A stretch of DNA of 64,000 bases from Planctomycetota bacterium (lineage in GTDB: Bacteria > Planctomycetota > UBA1135 > GCA-002686595), in the NCBI GenBank assembly GCA_016712565.1, contig JADJQU010000001.1:558001-622000 (forward strand). The letters are read 5' to 3'. Of the stretch, positions 52,767 through 62,837 are shown in pieces; positions within the stretch are counted from its first letter, which is position 1, and every line of letters starts with the position of its first letter. The notes beneath the pieces are model-generated. The model did no database searches. It was given only the letters and a program-made list of their open reading frames with translations, and was not told the DNA's origin. Position numbers and translations under genes: made by a program.

Positions 52767-53357
52767 ATGGAACCCTCCGAGGAAGCGACCATCCGCCGCG
52801 CCAGCCAGGGCGATCCCGCGGCCCTGGACGAGTTGCTCGCGCGCCATCTGCCGGGGCTCGAGCGTTACGTGCGCCGCAACGTCGGTCCCAAGCTGCTGGC
52901 CAAGGAGTCCGCTTCGGACCTGGTGCAGTCGGTGTGCCGTGAAGTGCTGCAGGACCTGGGCGAATTCCAGTACCAGGGGGAGGCGGCCTTTCGCGCCTTC
53001 CTGGAGCAGGCGGCGCTGCGCAAGATCCTCGACCGTGGTCGTTTCTGGCGCGCCGAGAAGCGCGACCCCGCGCGCGAGGGCGAGGCGGAGCGCGCCGCGT
53101 CGTTTTCCCGCGACGAACTGTCGGCCCTGGCGGCGTCCTTGGGCTCGCCCAGCGGCGAGGTGGCGCGCCGCGAGGAATTCGAGCGCCTGGAGCGCGCGCT
53201 GGAACGGGTCGGCGAGGCGGACCGCCGCCTGATCCGCTGGATCTACGTCGAGGGCCTGACCCACAGCGAGGCCGCCCGGCGCCTGGAGACCACGGAAGTC
53301 AACTCGCGCAAGCAGCTCTCGCGCGCCCTGGCGCGAATCTCGCGGCACCTGGCCTGA
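52767..53357 (+). CDS. RNA polymerase sigma factor, ECF-like (planctomycete kinase-linked type)
   Basis: 196 residues. Region 2: EATIRRASQGDPAALDELLA, YVRRNVGPKLLAKESASDLV, QSVCREVLQDLGEFQYQGEA; region 4: LERALERVGEADRRLIRWIY then an HTH (LTHSEAARRLETTEVNSRKQ). This is the type often annotated 'sigma-70 family RNA polymerase sigma factor' beside Ser/Thr kinases in Planctomycetota. ATG 52767 is 136 bases from the divergent kinase start; TACGAT (near 52729) could be a -10 box. No anti-sigma factor is adjacent, so phosphorylation by the neighbouring kinase is a plausible control. Confidence 0.9.
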   Translation: MEPSEEATIRRASQGDPAALDELLARHLPGLERYVRRNVGPKLLAKESASDLVQSVCREVLQDLGEFQYQGEAAFRAFLEQAALRKILDRGRFWRAEKRDPAREGEAERAASFSRDELSALAASLGSPSGEVARREEFERLERALERVGEADRRLIRWIYVEGLTHSEAARRLETTEVNSRKQLSRALARISRHLA

Positions 53358-53396
53358 GATCCGTGCGGCGCGCGGAGCCGGGCTCGAGCCCGCCTG

Positions 53397-54698
53397 CTAG
53401 CAGCCGATCCCGTAGTAGGTGAAGCCCAAGTCCGTCAGCGTCTTGCGGCGGTAGATGTTGCGGCCGTCGAAGACCACCGGTTGCTTCAAGAGGCGCTTCA
53501 CGGCTTCGAAGTCCGGGCGGCGGAACTCGTTCCACTCGGTGATCAGGATCAGGCCGTCGGCGCCTTCGAGCGCGTCCATGGGCTTGTCCGCGTAGGTCAC
53601 CTTCTCGCCAAGGTAGTGCTTCTTCGCCTCCTCCATGGCCTCGGGATCGTGGGCCACGACCTTGGCGCCCGCGCCCAAGAGGTGCTCGATCACCACCACC
53701 GCAGGCGCTTCGCGCATGTCGTCGGTGTTGGGCTTGAAGGCCAGGCCCCAGACCGCGAATTTCTTGCCCGCGAGCTTTCCGTTGAAGTGCTTCGAGACCA
53801 TTTCGAAGAGCAGCTTCTTCTGGGCCTCGTTCACCGACTCCACGGCCTGCAGGATCTTGAACTGCATGCCGTGCTGCTCGGCGGTGTGCATCACGGCCTT
53901 GACGTCCTTGGGGAAGCACGAGCCGCCGTAGCCGACCCCCGAGAACAGGAAGCGCGAGCCGATGCGGTCGTCGGAGCCGATGCCCTTGCGCACCATGTCG
54001 ACGTTGGCGCCCACTTTCGAGCACAGGTTCGCGATCTCGTTCATGAACGAGATGCGCGTGGCCAGCATGGCGTTGGCGGCGTACTTGGTCAGCTCGGCCG
54101 ACTCCACGTCCATCTGCAGGATCGGATTGCCCGTGCGCACGAAGGGACCGTAGAGCTCCTCCATGACCTCCGCCGCCTTCGGGGAGTTGGAGCCGATCAC
54201 CACGCGGTCGGGCTTCATGAAGTCGTCGATGGCGGCGCCTTCCTTCAGGAACTCGGGGTTCGAGACCACGTCGAAGGGGTGCTGGGTGATGCCGGAGATC
54301 ACCTCGCGCACGCGCCGGGCCGTGCCCACGGGCACGGTGGACTTGTCCACCACGACCATGTAGCCGGTCATGTTCTGGGCGATGGAGCGCGCCGCCGAGA
54401 GCACGTACTTCATGTCGGCGCTGCCGTCCTCGCCCGGGGGCGTGCCCACGGCGATGAAGGCCACCTGGGCGCCCGGGATGGCTTCCTCGTACCGCGTGGT
54501 GAAGCGCAGGCGGCCGTCGTGGACGTTGCGCTTGAGCAACTCCTCCAGGCCCGGCTCGTAGATCGGCACGATTCCGGTGCGCAACTTGGCGACCTTCTCC
54601 TGGTCGATGTCGAGGCAGACGACGTCGTTGCCGCTTTCGGCGAAACAGGTTCCGGCGACCAGGCCCACGTAGCCGGTGCCGATGACAGCGATGCGCAT
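53397..54698 (-). CDS. ugd: UDP-glucose/GDP-mannose dehydrogenase family protein (probable Ugd)
   Basis: 433-residue cytosolic NAD-dependent dehydrogenase, standard length. N-terminal Rossmann motif GTGYVGLVAGTCFAE, then LAVGTPPGEDGSAD-type loop (FIAVGTPPGEDGSADM), the catalytic cysteine in GVGYGGSCFPKD, and the C-terminal KKFAVWGLAFKPNTDDMREA. It oxidises UDP-glucose to UDP-glucuronate (or a related sugar nucleotide) for polysaccharide or envelope synthesis. No neighbouring polysaccharide genes; it lies alone between the sigma gene (convergent) and tRNA-Val (divergent). All active-site motifs are intact. Confidence 0.94.
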   Translation of the reverse strand: MRIAVIGTGYVGLVAGTCFAESGNDVVCLDIDQEKVAKLRTGIVPIYEPGLEELLKRNVHDGRLRFTTRYEEAIPGAQVAFIAVGTPPGEDGSADMKYVLSAARSIAQNMTGYMVVVDKSTVPVGTARRVREVISGITQHPFDVVSNPEFLKEGAAIDDFMKPDRVVIGSNSPKAAEVMEELYGPFVRTGNPILQMDVESAELTKYAANAMLATRISFMNEIANLCSKVGANVDMVRKGIGSDDRIGSRFLFSGVGYGGSCFPKDVKAVMHTAEQHGMQFKILQAVESVNEAQKKLLFEMVSKHFNGKLAGKKFAVWGLAFKPNTDDMREAPAVVVIEHLLGAGAKVVAHDPEAMEEAKKHYLGEKVTYADKPMDALEGADGLILITEWNEFRRPDFEAVKRLLKQPVVFDGRNIYRRKTLTDLGFTYYGIGC

Positions 54699-54872
54699 GA
54701 GAAGGGGGGGGAGGGGTCGGGAGTGGGGGCCGGAAGGGCCTGTTTCGGTCGCCGACGGCGTGCGGGTGGAGACTTCGAAGGGGTAAGGAGGATACCGTTT
54801 CGGGATCCTCCCGGCCCCTCCCTGATCTGGTCCGCCCCGGGCCGGCTCCGGGAGGACCGAGTTCGGGAGGCC

Positions 54873-54948
54873 GGGCGATTAACTCAGCGGCTAGAGTGCC
54901 TCCCTTACAAGGAGGAAGTCGGGGGTTCGAATCCCTCATCGCCCACCA
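54873..54948 (+). tRNA. tRNA-Val (anticodon TAC)
   Basis: A full cloverleaf folds: acceptor GGGCGAT/ATCGCCC, D-stem ACTC/GAGT, anticodon stem CCTCC/GGAGG with loop CTTACAA (anticodon TAC, reads GUA), T-arm GGGGG-TTCGAAT-CCCTC, discriminator A and an encoded CCA. The following protein gene starts 43 bases later. Confidence 0.95.
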
Positions 54949-54990
54949 CCGGCCGCGGCCCAGAACCGGCGCCGCGAGGAGCAGCAGATC

Positions 54991-56689
54991 ATGGCGGACA
55001 GGGCGAGCAAGGCGCTTTCGAAGCTCGGCAGGATGCGTGCGCAGCACGGCCCGGGGATGGCCCTGGCCAAGCGCCAGCTCCTGGGCGAGCTCTCCCGGGC
55101 CCGGTTCCCGCGCGCCTCCCAGGTGCTCGAATGGCACGAGTGCCTCTTGTTCCTGGCCGCCTACCCCGACGATCCGGCGCTGCTGGGGCAGGTGGAGCGC
55201 GAACTGCGACGCTTCGAGCGCCGCTCCGACCTGAAACGTCACGCCGAGGAGCTGGCCAGTTCCGGCCTGGCGGGCACGCCGATCGACTATCCGTTTTTCC
55301 CGGCCACGGCCTCCTGGCTGGTGGAGCGCTTCGGGCGGCGTCTAACGATCGACTGGGAGTGGTTCGACAAGCACGAGCTCTTGATCGAGCGCCTGGCCCT
55401 GTTCGCGCTCTGGTGCGAGACGCCGGCCCTGGATGAACTGGAGCTCCCCGCGCGGACCTGGATCCGGCGGCTCAAGTCGCCGCGGGAAAGCGACGCCGAG
55501 TTCCTGGTGCGGCGCATGGACGCCGTGCTGCGGGATCCCCTGGTGCGCGATCGATTCGCGGAGGAGCTGGACGTGCCCATGCGGCTCGCCTGGAGGCACG
55601 GCGGTCCCTCGCGCACCCTGGCGCGCCACCCCGTGGCCGCCCCCTGCTTTCAGGTCACCCCGCTGGCGCGGCCGCGTCCGGACCTGCGGCGCGAGGTGAA
55701 CGTGCCGCCGCTCCGGATCGAGGAGCTCCCGCGCCGCGAGGGGGAGGCGCTCGTCACCCTGGCGCGCGAAGCGATGGTCACCCGCGCCCGCGACCTGGAC
55801 GCGTTCATGCACGGCGACGCCCGCGACGTGCGGCTGGTGGATTGCGGCGACAACCTGCAGTTCGCCTGCATCGGCGTGAAGCCCGAGCGGCGGCTCCTGC
55901 TGGAGAGCGTCTATGCCTTCCTGACGCTCAAGAACGGCGTGCCCATCGGCTACGTGCTGTGCAGCGCGCTGATGGGCTCGTCGGAAGTGGCCTACAACGT
56001 GTTCGACACCTATCGCGGCGCCGAGGCGGCCCACGTGTATGCGCGGGCACTCGCCATGGTGCGCGCGATCTTCGGCACGGACACGTTCACGATCTACCCC
56101 TACCAGCTGGGCCACGAGAACGAGGAGGGCCTCAAGTCCGGCGCGTGGTGGTTCTACCAGAAGCTCGGGTTGGGCCCGCAATCGCGGCGTGCTCACGACC
56201 ATGGAGCGCGAGCTCGCGCGCATGGCCAAGAACCGCGCCCACCGCTCGTCCCGAGCCACGCTGAAGCGACTGGCCGCCCACAACGTCTACCTGGACCTGG
56301 GCGCGCAGCGGCAGGACGTGATCGGGATCTACCCGCTCTCGAACGTGGGCAGCTTGATCACGCGGCTCGTCGCGAGGCGCTTCGGGGCCGAGCGCGAGCG
56401 CGCCACGCGCGAGCTCTCCCGGGAAGCCGAGGCCCTGCTCGGCTCGCCGTCCTGGAAGGGGCTTTCCGCCGAGGAGCGCCTCGCCTGCGAGCGCTGGGCG
56501 CCGCTGGTGGCCGTGCTGGCCGAGGAGGCCGGGCTGGAGCGCTGGTCCGCGGCCGAGCGCGCGGATCTCTTCGAGGTCATGCGCGCCAAGGGCGGGCGCC
56601 GGGAAAGCGACTTCGTGGCCCGCTTCGACCGCCACCGCAAGTTGAGGGCGGCCTTCCGCGCGTTTCAGGACGGCCGGTCCAGCAAGTAG
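54991..56689 (+). CDS. Conserved hypothetical protein with GNAT-like segment (single-base frameshift)
   Basis: About 565 residues starting at ATG 54991 with GAGGAGCAG upstream. An N-terminal helical part (RFPRASQVLEWHECLLFLAA) leads to a region resembling an acetyltransferase fold: FLTLKNGVPIGYVLCSALMG, AYNVFDTYRGAEAAHVYARA and GAWWFYQKLGLGP. The frame breaks in CCC near 56175-56177; adding a base continues RNRGVLTTMERELARMAKNR through a helical C-terminus to TAG 56689. I cannot assign a function. Its last 25 bases overlap the convergent methyltransferase gene. Confidence 0.75.
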
Positions 56690-57957
56690 AAGTGGTGGCC
56701 GCGCTCCAGGCGCGCCACCGCGGCGAAGCCGCGCCGGGAGCCGCCGCCCCGCAGCCGCTTGGCGAGCACCGCCGCCGGATCGGGGTGGCCGCGCACGAGG
56801 AGCGACACCTCGCCGATGTCGTGCTGGTCCAGCAGGCGCCGCACCCGGCGCGGATCCAGGGCCGCGGCGCCCAGGACCGGCCAGGCATCCAACAGCGGGT
56901 CCACGATGGGCTGCTCCGAGCCCAGGAAGGCCAGCTTGCCGGAGAGCGGCCGCGCCCCCGCCCGCCGGGCCGCGTTGCCGAGCAGTCCCGAGCGGATCAG
57001 GGCCGGGTCGGGCTCGGCGATCCAGCGCACCGCCGCGGCGGCTTCGGGGGAGAGGCCGTCCACGGAGACAGGAACCTCGCGCAGGGAAAGCGCCTCGCCC
57101 GTGGGGGAGATGCGCACGGCTTCCCGGAGCCGCGCCGGGGGGCCTTCGTCCTCCGAGCCGCCCGGCTCGGGGGCCCACTCGCCGAACCACAGGCCGCACT
57201 CGCGCAATTCGCCGCCGGCGCTGACCCACACCGGGAGCCAGCGCGGTCCCAGGTCCCGGGATCCGAAGGCCCCGGCCAGGTCCACGCCGGGCGCCAGCTT
57301 CACCTGGGCACCCCGCGCGCGGCGCGCCAGTTCGAGGACCCGCGACAGGGGCGGCCGCCAGGCCTCGGGATCCAGGCTGCGCGGGCCCTCGGCGCGCCGG
57401 TCGGGGTCGACGATCAGGTACTCGGCCCGGGCCGGGAGCTCGAGGGCCGAGCCCCACGCCACGCAGCACCTGCCCGTGGACGCGGCCAGATTGTGGGCCG
57501 CGGCGCGGGCCGTGAATTCGTCGTGCTCCAGCGCCAGGACCTCCAGGCCGGCCTCGATCAAGGCCAGGCTGTCCGCCCCCAGCCCGCAGGTGGCGTCCAG
57601 CACCGGGCCCCGCGGCGCGGCCGCGGCGATGCGCAGCGCTCGCCAGCGCGCCACCTCGAGCCGCGTGGCCTGCTCCAGGCCCTTGCGCGTGAACACGAGC
57701 TCCTCGGGCCGCCGGAACTTGGCGCGCGCCCGGACCCTGAGTTCCAATTGCTCCGCCAGCTCGCGGGACAATTCGGCACTGAAACGGGCTCGCAGGAACG
57801 TCGCCAGGCCCAATGGGTCCCCCGCGGCCCGCGACCCCGCGCTCCATTCGGCGAGCGCCGCGCGGGCGGCGGGGCCGGTCCAGGCCGCGATCCGTGCGGA
57901 AACTGCCGCCGGCGCGCCGGGCGGCTCTCCGTGGGGGGGGTGGCGGTCCATGGCCAT
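56665..57957 (-). CDS. THUMP-like class I SAM-dependent methyltransferase
   Basis: 430 residues. An N-terminal helical region (FRRPEELVFTRKGLEQAT) is followed by a Rossmann SAM domain with motif I DATCGLGADSLALIEAG (about 170-186), DPDRRAEGPRSLDPEAWRPP and VKLAPGVD. The C-terminal part (RPLSGKLAFLGSEQPIVDPL to HHFYLLDRPS) matches the THUMP-like domain of this family, which is suspected of RNA modification. Start ATG 57957 or 57951. Family is recognisable; the substrate is unknown. Divergent from the response-regulator gene; overlaps the convergent upstream gene by 25 bases. Confidence 0.88.
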   Translation of the reverse strand: MAMDRHPPHGEPPGAPAAVSARIAAWTGPAARAALAEWSAGSRAAGDPLGLATFLRARFSAELSRELAEQLELRVRARAKFRRPEELVFTRKGLEQATRLEVARWRALRIAAAAPRGPVLDATCGLGADSLALIEAGLEVLALEHDEFTARAAAHNLAASTGRCCVAWGSALELPARAEYLIVDPDRRAEGPRSLDPEAWRPPLSRVLELARRARGAQVKLAPGVDLAGAFGSRDLGPRWLPVWVSAGGELRECGLWFGEWAPEPGGSEDEGPPARLREAVRISPTGEALSLREVPVSVDGLSPEAAAAVRWIAEPDPALIRSGLLGNAARRAGARPLSGKLAFLGSEQPIVDPLLDAWPVLGAAALDPRRVRRLLDQHDIGEVSLLVRGHPDPAAVLAKRLRGGGSRRGFAAVARLERGHHFYLLDRPS

Positions 57958-58155
57958 CTTGGTGACAATCCTGCGCGCGCGGTCCCCGGATGCAATCCCA
58001 TCCGCCGCGGCATTCGCGATCCCTCCACGCCAGCGGGGCCCGGGCTCGATGCACGGATCGAACGACGCCCTTGAACTGCGCGCGCGGCTCGCGAGACTGC
58101 GGAGGATGCAATTGTCCCTGGATCCGACCCTATCCGCCCCCGTCTGGAGGAGAGA

Positions 58156-60101
58156 ATGAGCCGCATCCTGCTCATCGACGGTGAAGCGTCCAGCCGTCTG
58201 GTGTTGAACAATCGTCTGCGCGACCTCGGACACGAGGTCGTCGCGGCGGACAGCGGAGCGAAGGGCGTCCCCCTCGCGCGCGAGCAGTCCTGCGACTTGA
58301 TCCTGCTGGAGGCCGCGCTCACCGGCATCAGCAGCGTCGAGGTTTGCCGCAGATTGCGGCAGATTCCGTCGCTGGTGAACACGCCGATCGTGGTCTTCGG
58401 CAAGGGCCCCCTGGGCCGCGAGGAAGCCCACCAGGCCTACGAGGCAGGCGCGGACCACGTGCTGGCCAAGGCGGAACTCGCCAACCTGGAGGACGTGCTG
58501 CGGGCCCTGCTGCGCACGCGCGCGCAATTCGCGGAACTCTCCGCGGCGAACCGCGCCCTGGACCAGCACAATCGGCGCCTGCGCGAGACGGGGCGGGCCC
58601 CGGAGAGCGACTCGGGCGGCAATCACGAGGCCTCCGCGGGAAATCGGGAAGGCTCCGGGGCCACCCCCGACGGCGTGCTCCTGGTGGACGCGGAGGGCGT
58701 GGTCACCCTGGCCGACCGCGGCGCCCGTGAACTCCTCGGCAGCACGGTCCAGGGCAAGAACCTGGGGCGCCTGGCGCCGGCGAGCGGCCTGGAGGCATTC
58801 GTGCGCGATGCGCGGATCGAAGCCCGCGACGGTTTCCGGCTCGACATCCCCCTGGGGGGGGGCCGCGGAGTGCGCGCCCTGTCCGCCTCGGTGCTGCCCC
58901 TGATGGCCAACCCCGGGACCAAGGACCCGGGACTGCGGGTGGTGCTGCTGGTGGACTCCGGCCGCCGCCGGCTCAATGCCGAGCTGGGCCGGGTCAACGA
59001 ATACACCCTGCCGAGGCGCGAGGTGGGCGTGCTGCTCGACGCCGCGCGCCTCGCCTTCGGCGCCGCGAGCCTGGTGGGCCACAGCGCCGCCATGGCCCGG
59101 GTGCGGGCCTGCGTGCACGAATCCAGTCGAACCCTCGACCCGGTGCTGGTGGTCGGGGACGCGGGCACCGGCAAGACCCATGTGGCCCGCGCGATCCATT
59201 TCATGAGCCCCACCGGGGGGGTGTTCCTGCCCCTTTCCTGCGCCGGGCTCTCGCGGGAGCACCTGGACGCGGAGCTGTTCGGCCACGTCAAGGGCGCCCA
59301 TCCCGAGGCCACCGCCGACCGCCCGGGGGCCCTGTTGCAGGCCCAGGGTGGCAGCGTGCTCCTGGAGTCCATCGAGGCCCTGCCCGTGGACCTCCAGGAG
59401 AAGCTGGCCCAGGCCCTGGCCGATGGCGAACTCCTGCGTGCCGGCGCGCGGCGGCCGGAGCGCCTCGAGGTGCGCCTGATCGCCACCACGGGAGTCGACC
59501 TGGGCCTGGAGACCCAGGCCGGGCGCTTCTCCGCGGCGCTCGCCAAGCTGCTGCGAGCCCGGGAGATTCGCCTGCCCACCCTGGCCGAGCGGCGCGAGGA
59601 CATCCCGATGCTCGCCGTGCACTTCGCGCGCCAGTCCAACGCGGCGCGCGGGGACATCGAGCTCAGCGAATCGGCCCTCGCCACCCTCGCGGCCCACCCC
59701 TGGAATGGGGCGTGCGCGAGTTGGAGACCACCGTGGAGCGCGGCTGCGCCGAGGCCCAGGAGGGCCTTCTGGACGTGGGCCACCTTCCGATCGCCCTGCG
59801 CGACAAGTCCGTCGAGGCGCCCCACCGGGACCTCATCCCGCGGCCGCGGCCGGGATCCGTGCCCGTGGTGGGGGCCCACAGTTCGCCCTTCGAGCCCGCT
59901 GCGCCGCCCCTGCAGGCCGCGAGACACTACGAGGAGTGGGAGATCTCCCCCGAGGAGCACGTCAGCCTCGACCTCTACGAGAAGAAGGCCCTGTTGCGGG
60001 CCCTCAAGGAGACCGGAGGCGACCGGCTGGCGGCGGCGCGCCTGTTGAAGGTCGGCAAGAGCACGCTCTACCGCAAGCTCAAGCGCTACGAGATCCAGTG
60101 A
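58156..60101 (+). CDS. Degenerate NtrC-like regulator: receiver, PAS-like, AAA+, Fis-type HTH (single-base frameshift)
   Basis: About 648 residues in the order of a sigma-54 activator. The receiver (1-120) has glutamate E52 at the phospho-acceptor site (LILLEAAL) and no Ser/Thr before K105. A PAS-like region (about 170-270) follows. The AAA+ domain (about 305-520) keeps Walker A GDAGTGKT (334-341), but its GAFTGA loop reads GAHPEA (380-385) and Walker B reads VLLESIE (401-407), lacking the usual Asp-Glu. The frame breaks in GGGG at 59707-59710; adding one G gives WNGGVRELETTVERG and a complete Fis-type HTH (GGDRLAAARLLKVGKSTLYR) ending at 60101. Ribosome-binding site GGAGGAG precedes ATG 58156. 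Confidence 0.88.
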
Positions 60102-60307
60102 CCCGGGGCGAGGCTGCCCCCCCAGACTGCGGAACCAGGGACCGGAAGCCCGCGTCCCTGACCCCAGGAACGGTGCTTTCGCCCCCGGATGGGGGCCTCG
60201 GGAGGGCCGCGCCTGGTCGGAATCCAGCCCCTGGGCGTAACTCGGCCCCGAATCGGGGGTCTACTACGATGGGGTCCTGCCCACGGGGCCCCGAGCAGCA
60301 CTTCGCC

Positions 60308-62554
60308 ATGCCTTTCCCCAGCACGATGCGCCGGAGCCTGGCCCTGGGCCTGGCGGCCCTGTGGCTCGCCCTGCCCGCGGCGGCTTGGGCTCCCTGGCGC
60401 CAGGCCGCCGGAGACGGGCCGGCCGCGGAGCCGCCCCCGGAGCCGCCGGGCGCCGGTGCTCCCCAGGCGCCTCCGCCTTCCTCGGGCGGGAACTCGTCCT
60501 CGGACCCCGTCCCGAGCGGGGGCAAGCTGCCCCCGGGTCTGGCCAAGCTGCTGCGCAAGAATGCTGGCAAGTCGACCGAGCCGCCGCCCGGCCCCAAGCC
60601 GGGCCGCACGCCGGGCGAAACCGACGCGGCTTCCGCCTCGAGCCTGCGTTCCTGGGAACTGTGGTGGGAACTGCACCGGGACCGCTACGTGGAGCCGAGG
60701 CAGCGCGACCTCTCGCTCAACGTGGGCCGCATTCCGCCGGATCCGCGCACCCGGGCCCAGAGCGTGGACGCGTTGGTGGGCGCCTTCGAGCGCATCGAGC
60801 CTTCCCTGCGGCTGGTGATCGATCACGAGCGCTCGGACATCGTCCTGGCCCGCGCCCTGGTGGCGCTGGCCAAGTTGGGCGAGAACCCTCGCGCGCCCGG
60901 CTCCCGCAGCACCTACGCCACGATCCTGCCCTACCTGCACCACCAGGACGCGCAATTGCGCGAGGCGGCCATCACGGCGCTGGGCGTGCTCGGAACCGAG
61001 GAGGCCCTGTTCCCTCTGGCTGAGATCGCCCGGGGAGGCCGAGCAACCGGCGGCGGGACACCCCTGGAGTCGGGCCGCGTCACGGTGAGCGATCGCCAGC
61101 GGGCCCTGGCTCTGTACGCCATGGGGATGGTGGGCCGGGACACGGGCCGTGAGGACGTTCGCAGGCTCGCCGCCAGTCGCATTTGCGCGCTCCTGAGCCA
61201 GGAACCCGACGCCCCGGCCGATGTGCGCTTCGCGGGGATCCACGCCTTGAGCCTGGTGCCTCTCTTCCCCGCGGAGGCCGACCCCCGGGAGCTGTCTGCC
61301 GGTGAGGTCCGGGCCCCGGAGTCGGCGGCCTCGCGCACCACGCGCCGGCCCTGGAAACGCCGGCAGCCCTCGGTCTACCCGCGGGTCGAGCCGCGGCCGA
61401 TTCCCACGGCGTCGCGGGCCGCGGAAATCTACTGGCTGCTTTCCGTCCTCGACGATCCGAGTCAGGAGGGTTGGATCCGGGCGCAGGCGGCGACCGCGGC
61501 GGGGCGACTGTGCGCCGATCTCCCCGAGGGTTCGGCCGTGGAACAGCGCGTGGCGAACCGCCTGCTCTCCGCCCTGGGACCCCGCTCCAGGGACGGCCAT
61601 GAGGTTCAGCAGTCGGCGGTCCTGGCCCTGGGCGAGTTCGCCGACGGGGACCGTGACGAAGTGGATTCGCGGGTGCGCGCCACGCTTGCGCGGGCATTGG
61701 CCCAGGCGGAGGATGCCTCCGTGCGCGAGTTCGCGTATCTGAGCCTGGCCCTGGTCGCTTCACGCCCCGGCGGCGGCGCCGAGGAATCGGATCGACTGCT
61801 CGCGGTGGGCGAGGTGCGCAAGTTGCTGCTGGAGCGAGCGGCCTCGGTGCGCGCCCTCGAGCAGCCCTACGCCCTGCTCGCCCTGGGGCTCTTCGAGCAT
61901 GGAATCGCGGAGGCGAACGGGGCTCTCCTCCCGGGCGGCGCCGCCGGCGCGGCCTGGGCCACCGGCGCCGAATCCCGGAGCGCCCTGACCGCCTCCCTCG
62001 CGGAGGCCAAGTCCACCGAGGTGGCCGCCGCCTGCGCCCTGGCCGTGGGTTTGGCCGGTGCCCAGGAGGCCGTGCCGCAGTTGATCCGGCGGCTGGAGGA
62101 CGGAGAAGTCGGCGTGCGCCGTTGCGCGGCGTTGGCCCTGGGGCTGCTTCGGGCCCGCGAGGCGGCTCCGGCCCTGGAGCGCCTGCTCACCGAGGCCCGC
62201 CAGGAACCGGAGTTGTATCGGGACGTCAGCGAGGCCCTCGCGCTCCTGGGCGCCCCGGTGGCGCGGCAACTGCTTTCGCAGATGGGCGAAGGAGCCAGTC
62301 TCGAATCCCAGATGCACCTGTGCTTCGCCCTGGGCCGCGTGGGCGACGGCAGTTCCCTGCGGGCCCTGTTTCAGGCGGCGAGCGACAGCTCCACCCTGGT
62401 CTGGGTTCGCGCCGCGGCGACCAGCGCCCTCGGCAACCTGGGCTCGTGCCGGGAGGGCGACTGGAATGCGGACCTTGGACACGCGCTCAACTTCCACCGG
62501 GTCCCCGCGACCCTGAGCGCCGTCTCCCTGGACGGGCTCCTGGATCTGGAATAG
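60308..62554 (+). CDS. Exported HEAT-repeat protein
   Basis: 748 residues: signal peptide (RSLALGLAALWLALPAAAWA), a long Pro/Gly/Ala-rich linker to about residue 110, a conserved SWELWWELHRDRYVE box, then HEAT repeats to the C-terminus (SDIVLARALVALAKLGENPR, REAAITALGVLGTEEALFPL, VRRCAALALGLLRAREAAPA). ATG 60308 is chosen at the signal peptide; 60326 is an alternative. A paralogue with the same order follows. HEAT solenoids bind proteins; no enzymatic motif is seen. The 206-base gap upstream shows no gene or clear promoter. Confidence 0.82.
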   Translation: MPFPSTMRRSLALGLAALWLALPAAAWAPWRQAAGDGPAAEPPPEPPGAGAPQAPPPSSGGNSSSDPVPSGGKLPPGLAKLLRKNAGKSTEPPPGPKPGRTPGETDAASASSLRSWELWWELHRDRYVEPRQRDLSLNVGRIPPDPRTRAQSVDALVGAFERIEPSLRLVIDHERSDIVLARALVALAKLGENPRAPGSRSTYATILPYLHHQDAQLREAAITALGVLGTEEALFPLAEIARGGRATGGGTPLESGRVTVSDRQRALALYAMGMVGRDTGREDVRRLAASRICALLSQEPDAPADVRFAGIHALSLVPLFPAEADPRELSAGEVRAPESAASRTTRRPWKRRQPSVYPRVEPRPIPTASRAAEIYWLLSVLDDPSQEGWIRAQAATAAGRLCADLPEGSAVEQRVANRLLSALGPRSRDGHEVQQSAVLALGEFADGDRDEVDSRVRATLARALAQAEDASVREFAYLSLALVASRPGGGAEESDRLLAVGEVRKLLLERAASVRALEQPYALLALGLFEHGIAEANGALLPGGAAGAAWATGAESRSALTASLAEAKSTEVAAACALAVGLAGAQEAVPQLIRRLEDGEVGVRRCAALALGLLRAREAAPALERLLTEARQEPELYRDVSEALALLGAPVARQLLSQMGEGASLESQMHLCFALGRVGDGSSLRALFQAASDSSTLVWVRAAATSALGNLGSCREGDWNADLGHALNFHRVPATLSAVSLDGLLDLE

Positions 62555-62837
62555 GGCACGGGAGGCCTGCCGCGGTGGGGGGGAGAGGGGGGACCACCTG
62601 GGTGCCGGGGCCTCCCCGGGCCCTGGGGCGGGCCGGAATGGGGATTCTCGACGGGGAGTCCCGTCTGGGCTCCAGTTGGGGAGGTTTTTCGGCAGAAGCT
62701 GTAACCACCCCCAGGGGAGGGTGACTAGCCTAGATTGCAGCGGGCGTCCCCTGGGCCCGGGCCTCGGCTCGGCAAGCCTGTTACCCGTTTCACCCCGTCC
62801 TCCACAAGGTCAGTCAGTGCGCCTACGGAAGTGTGAG

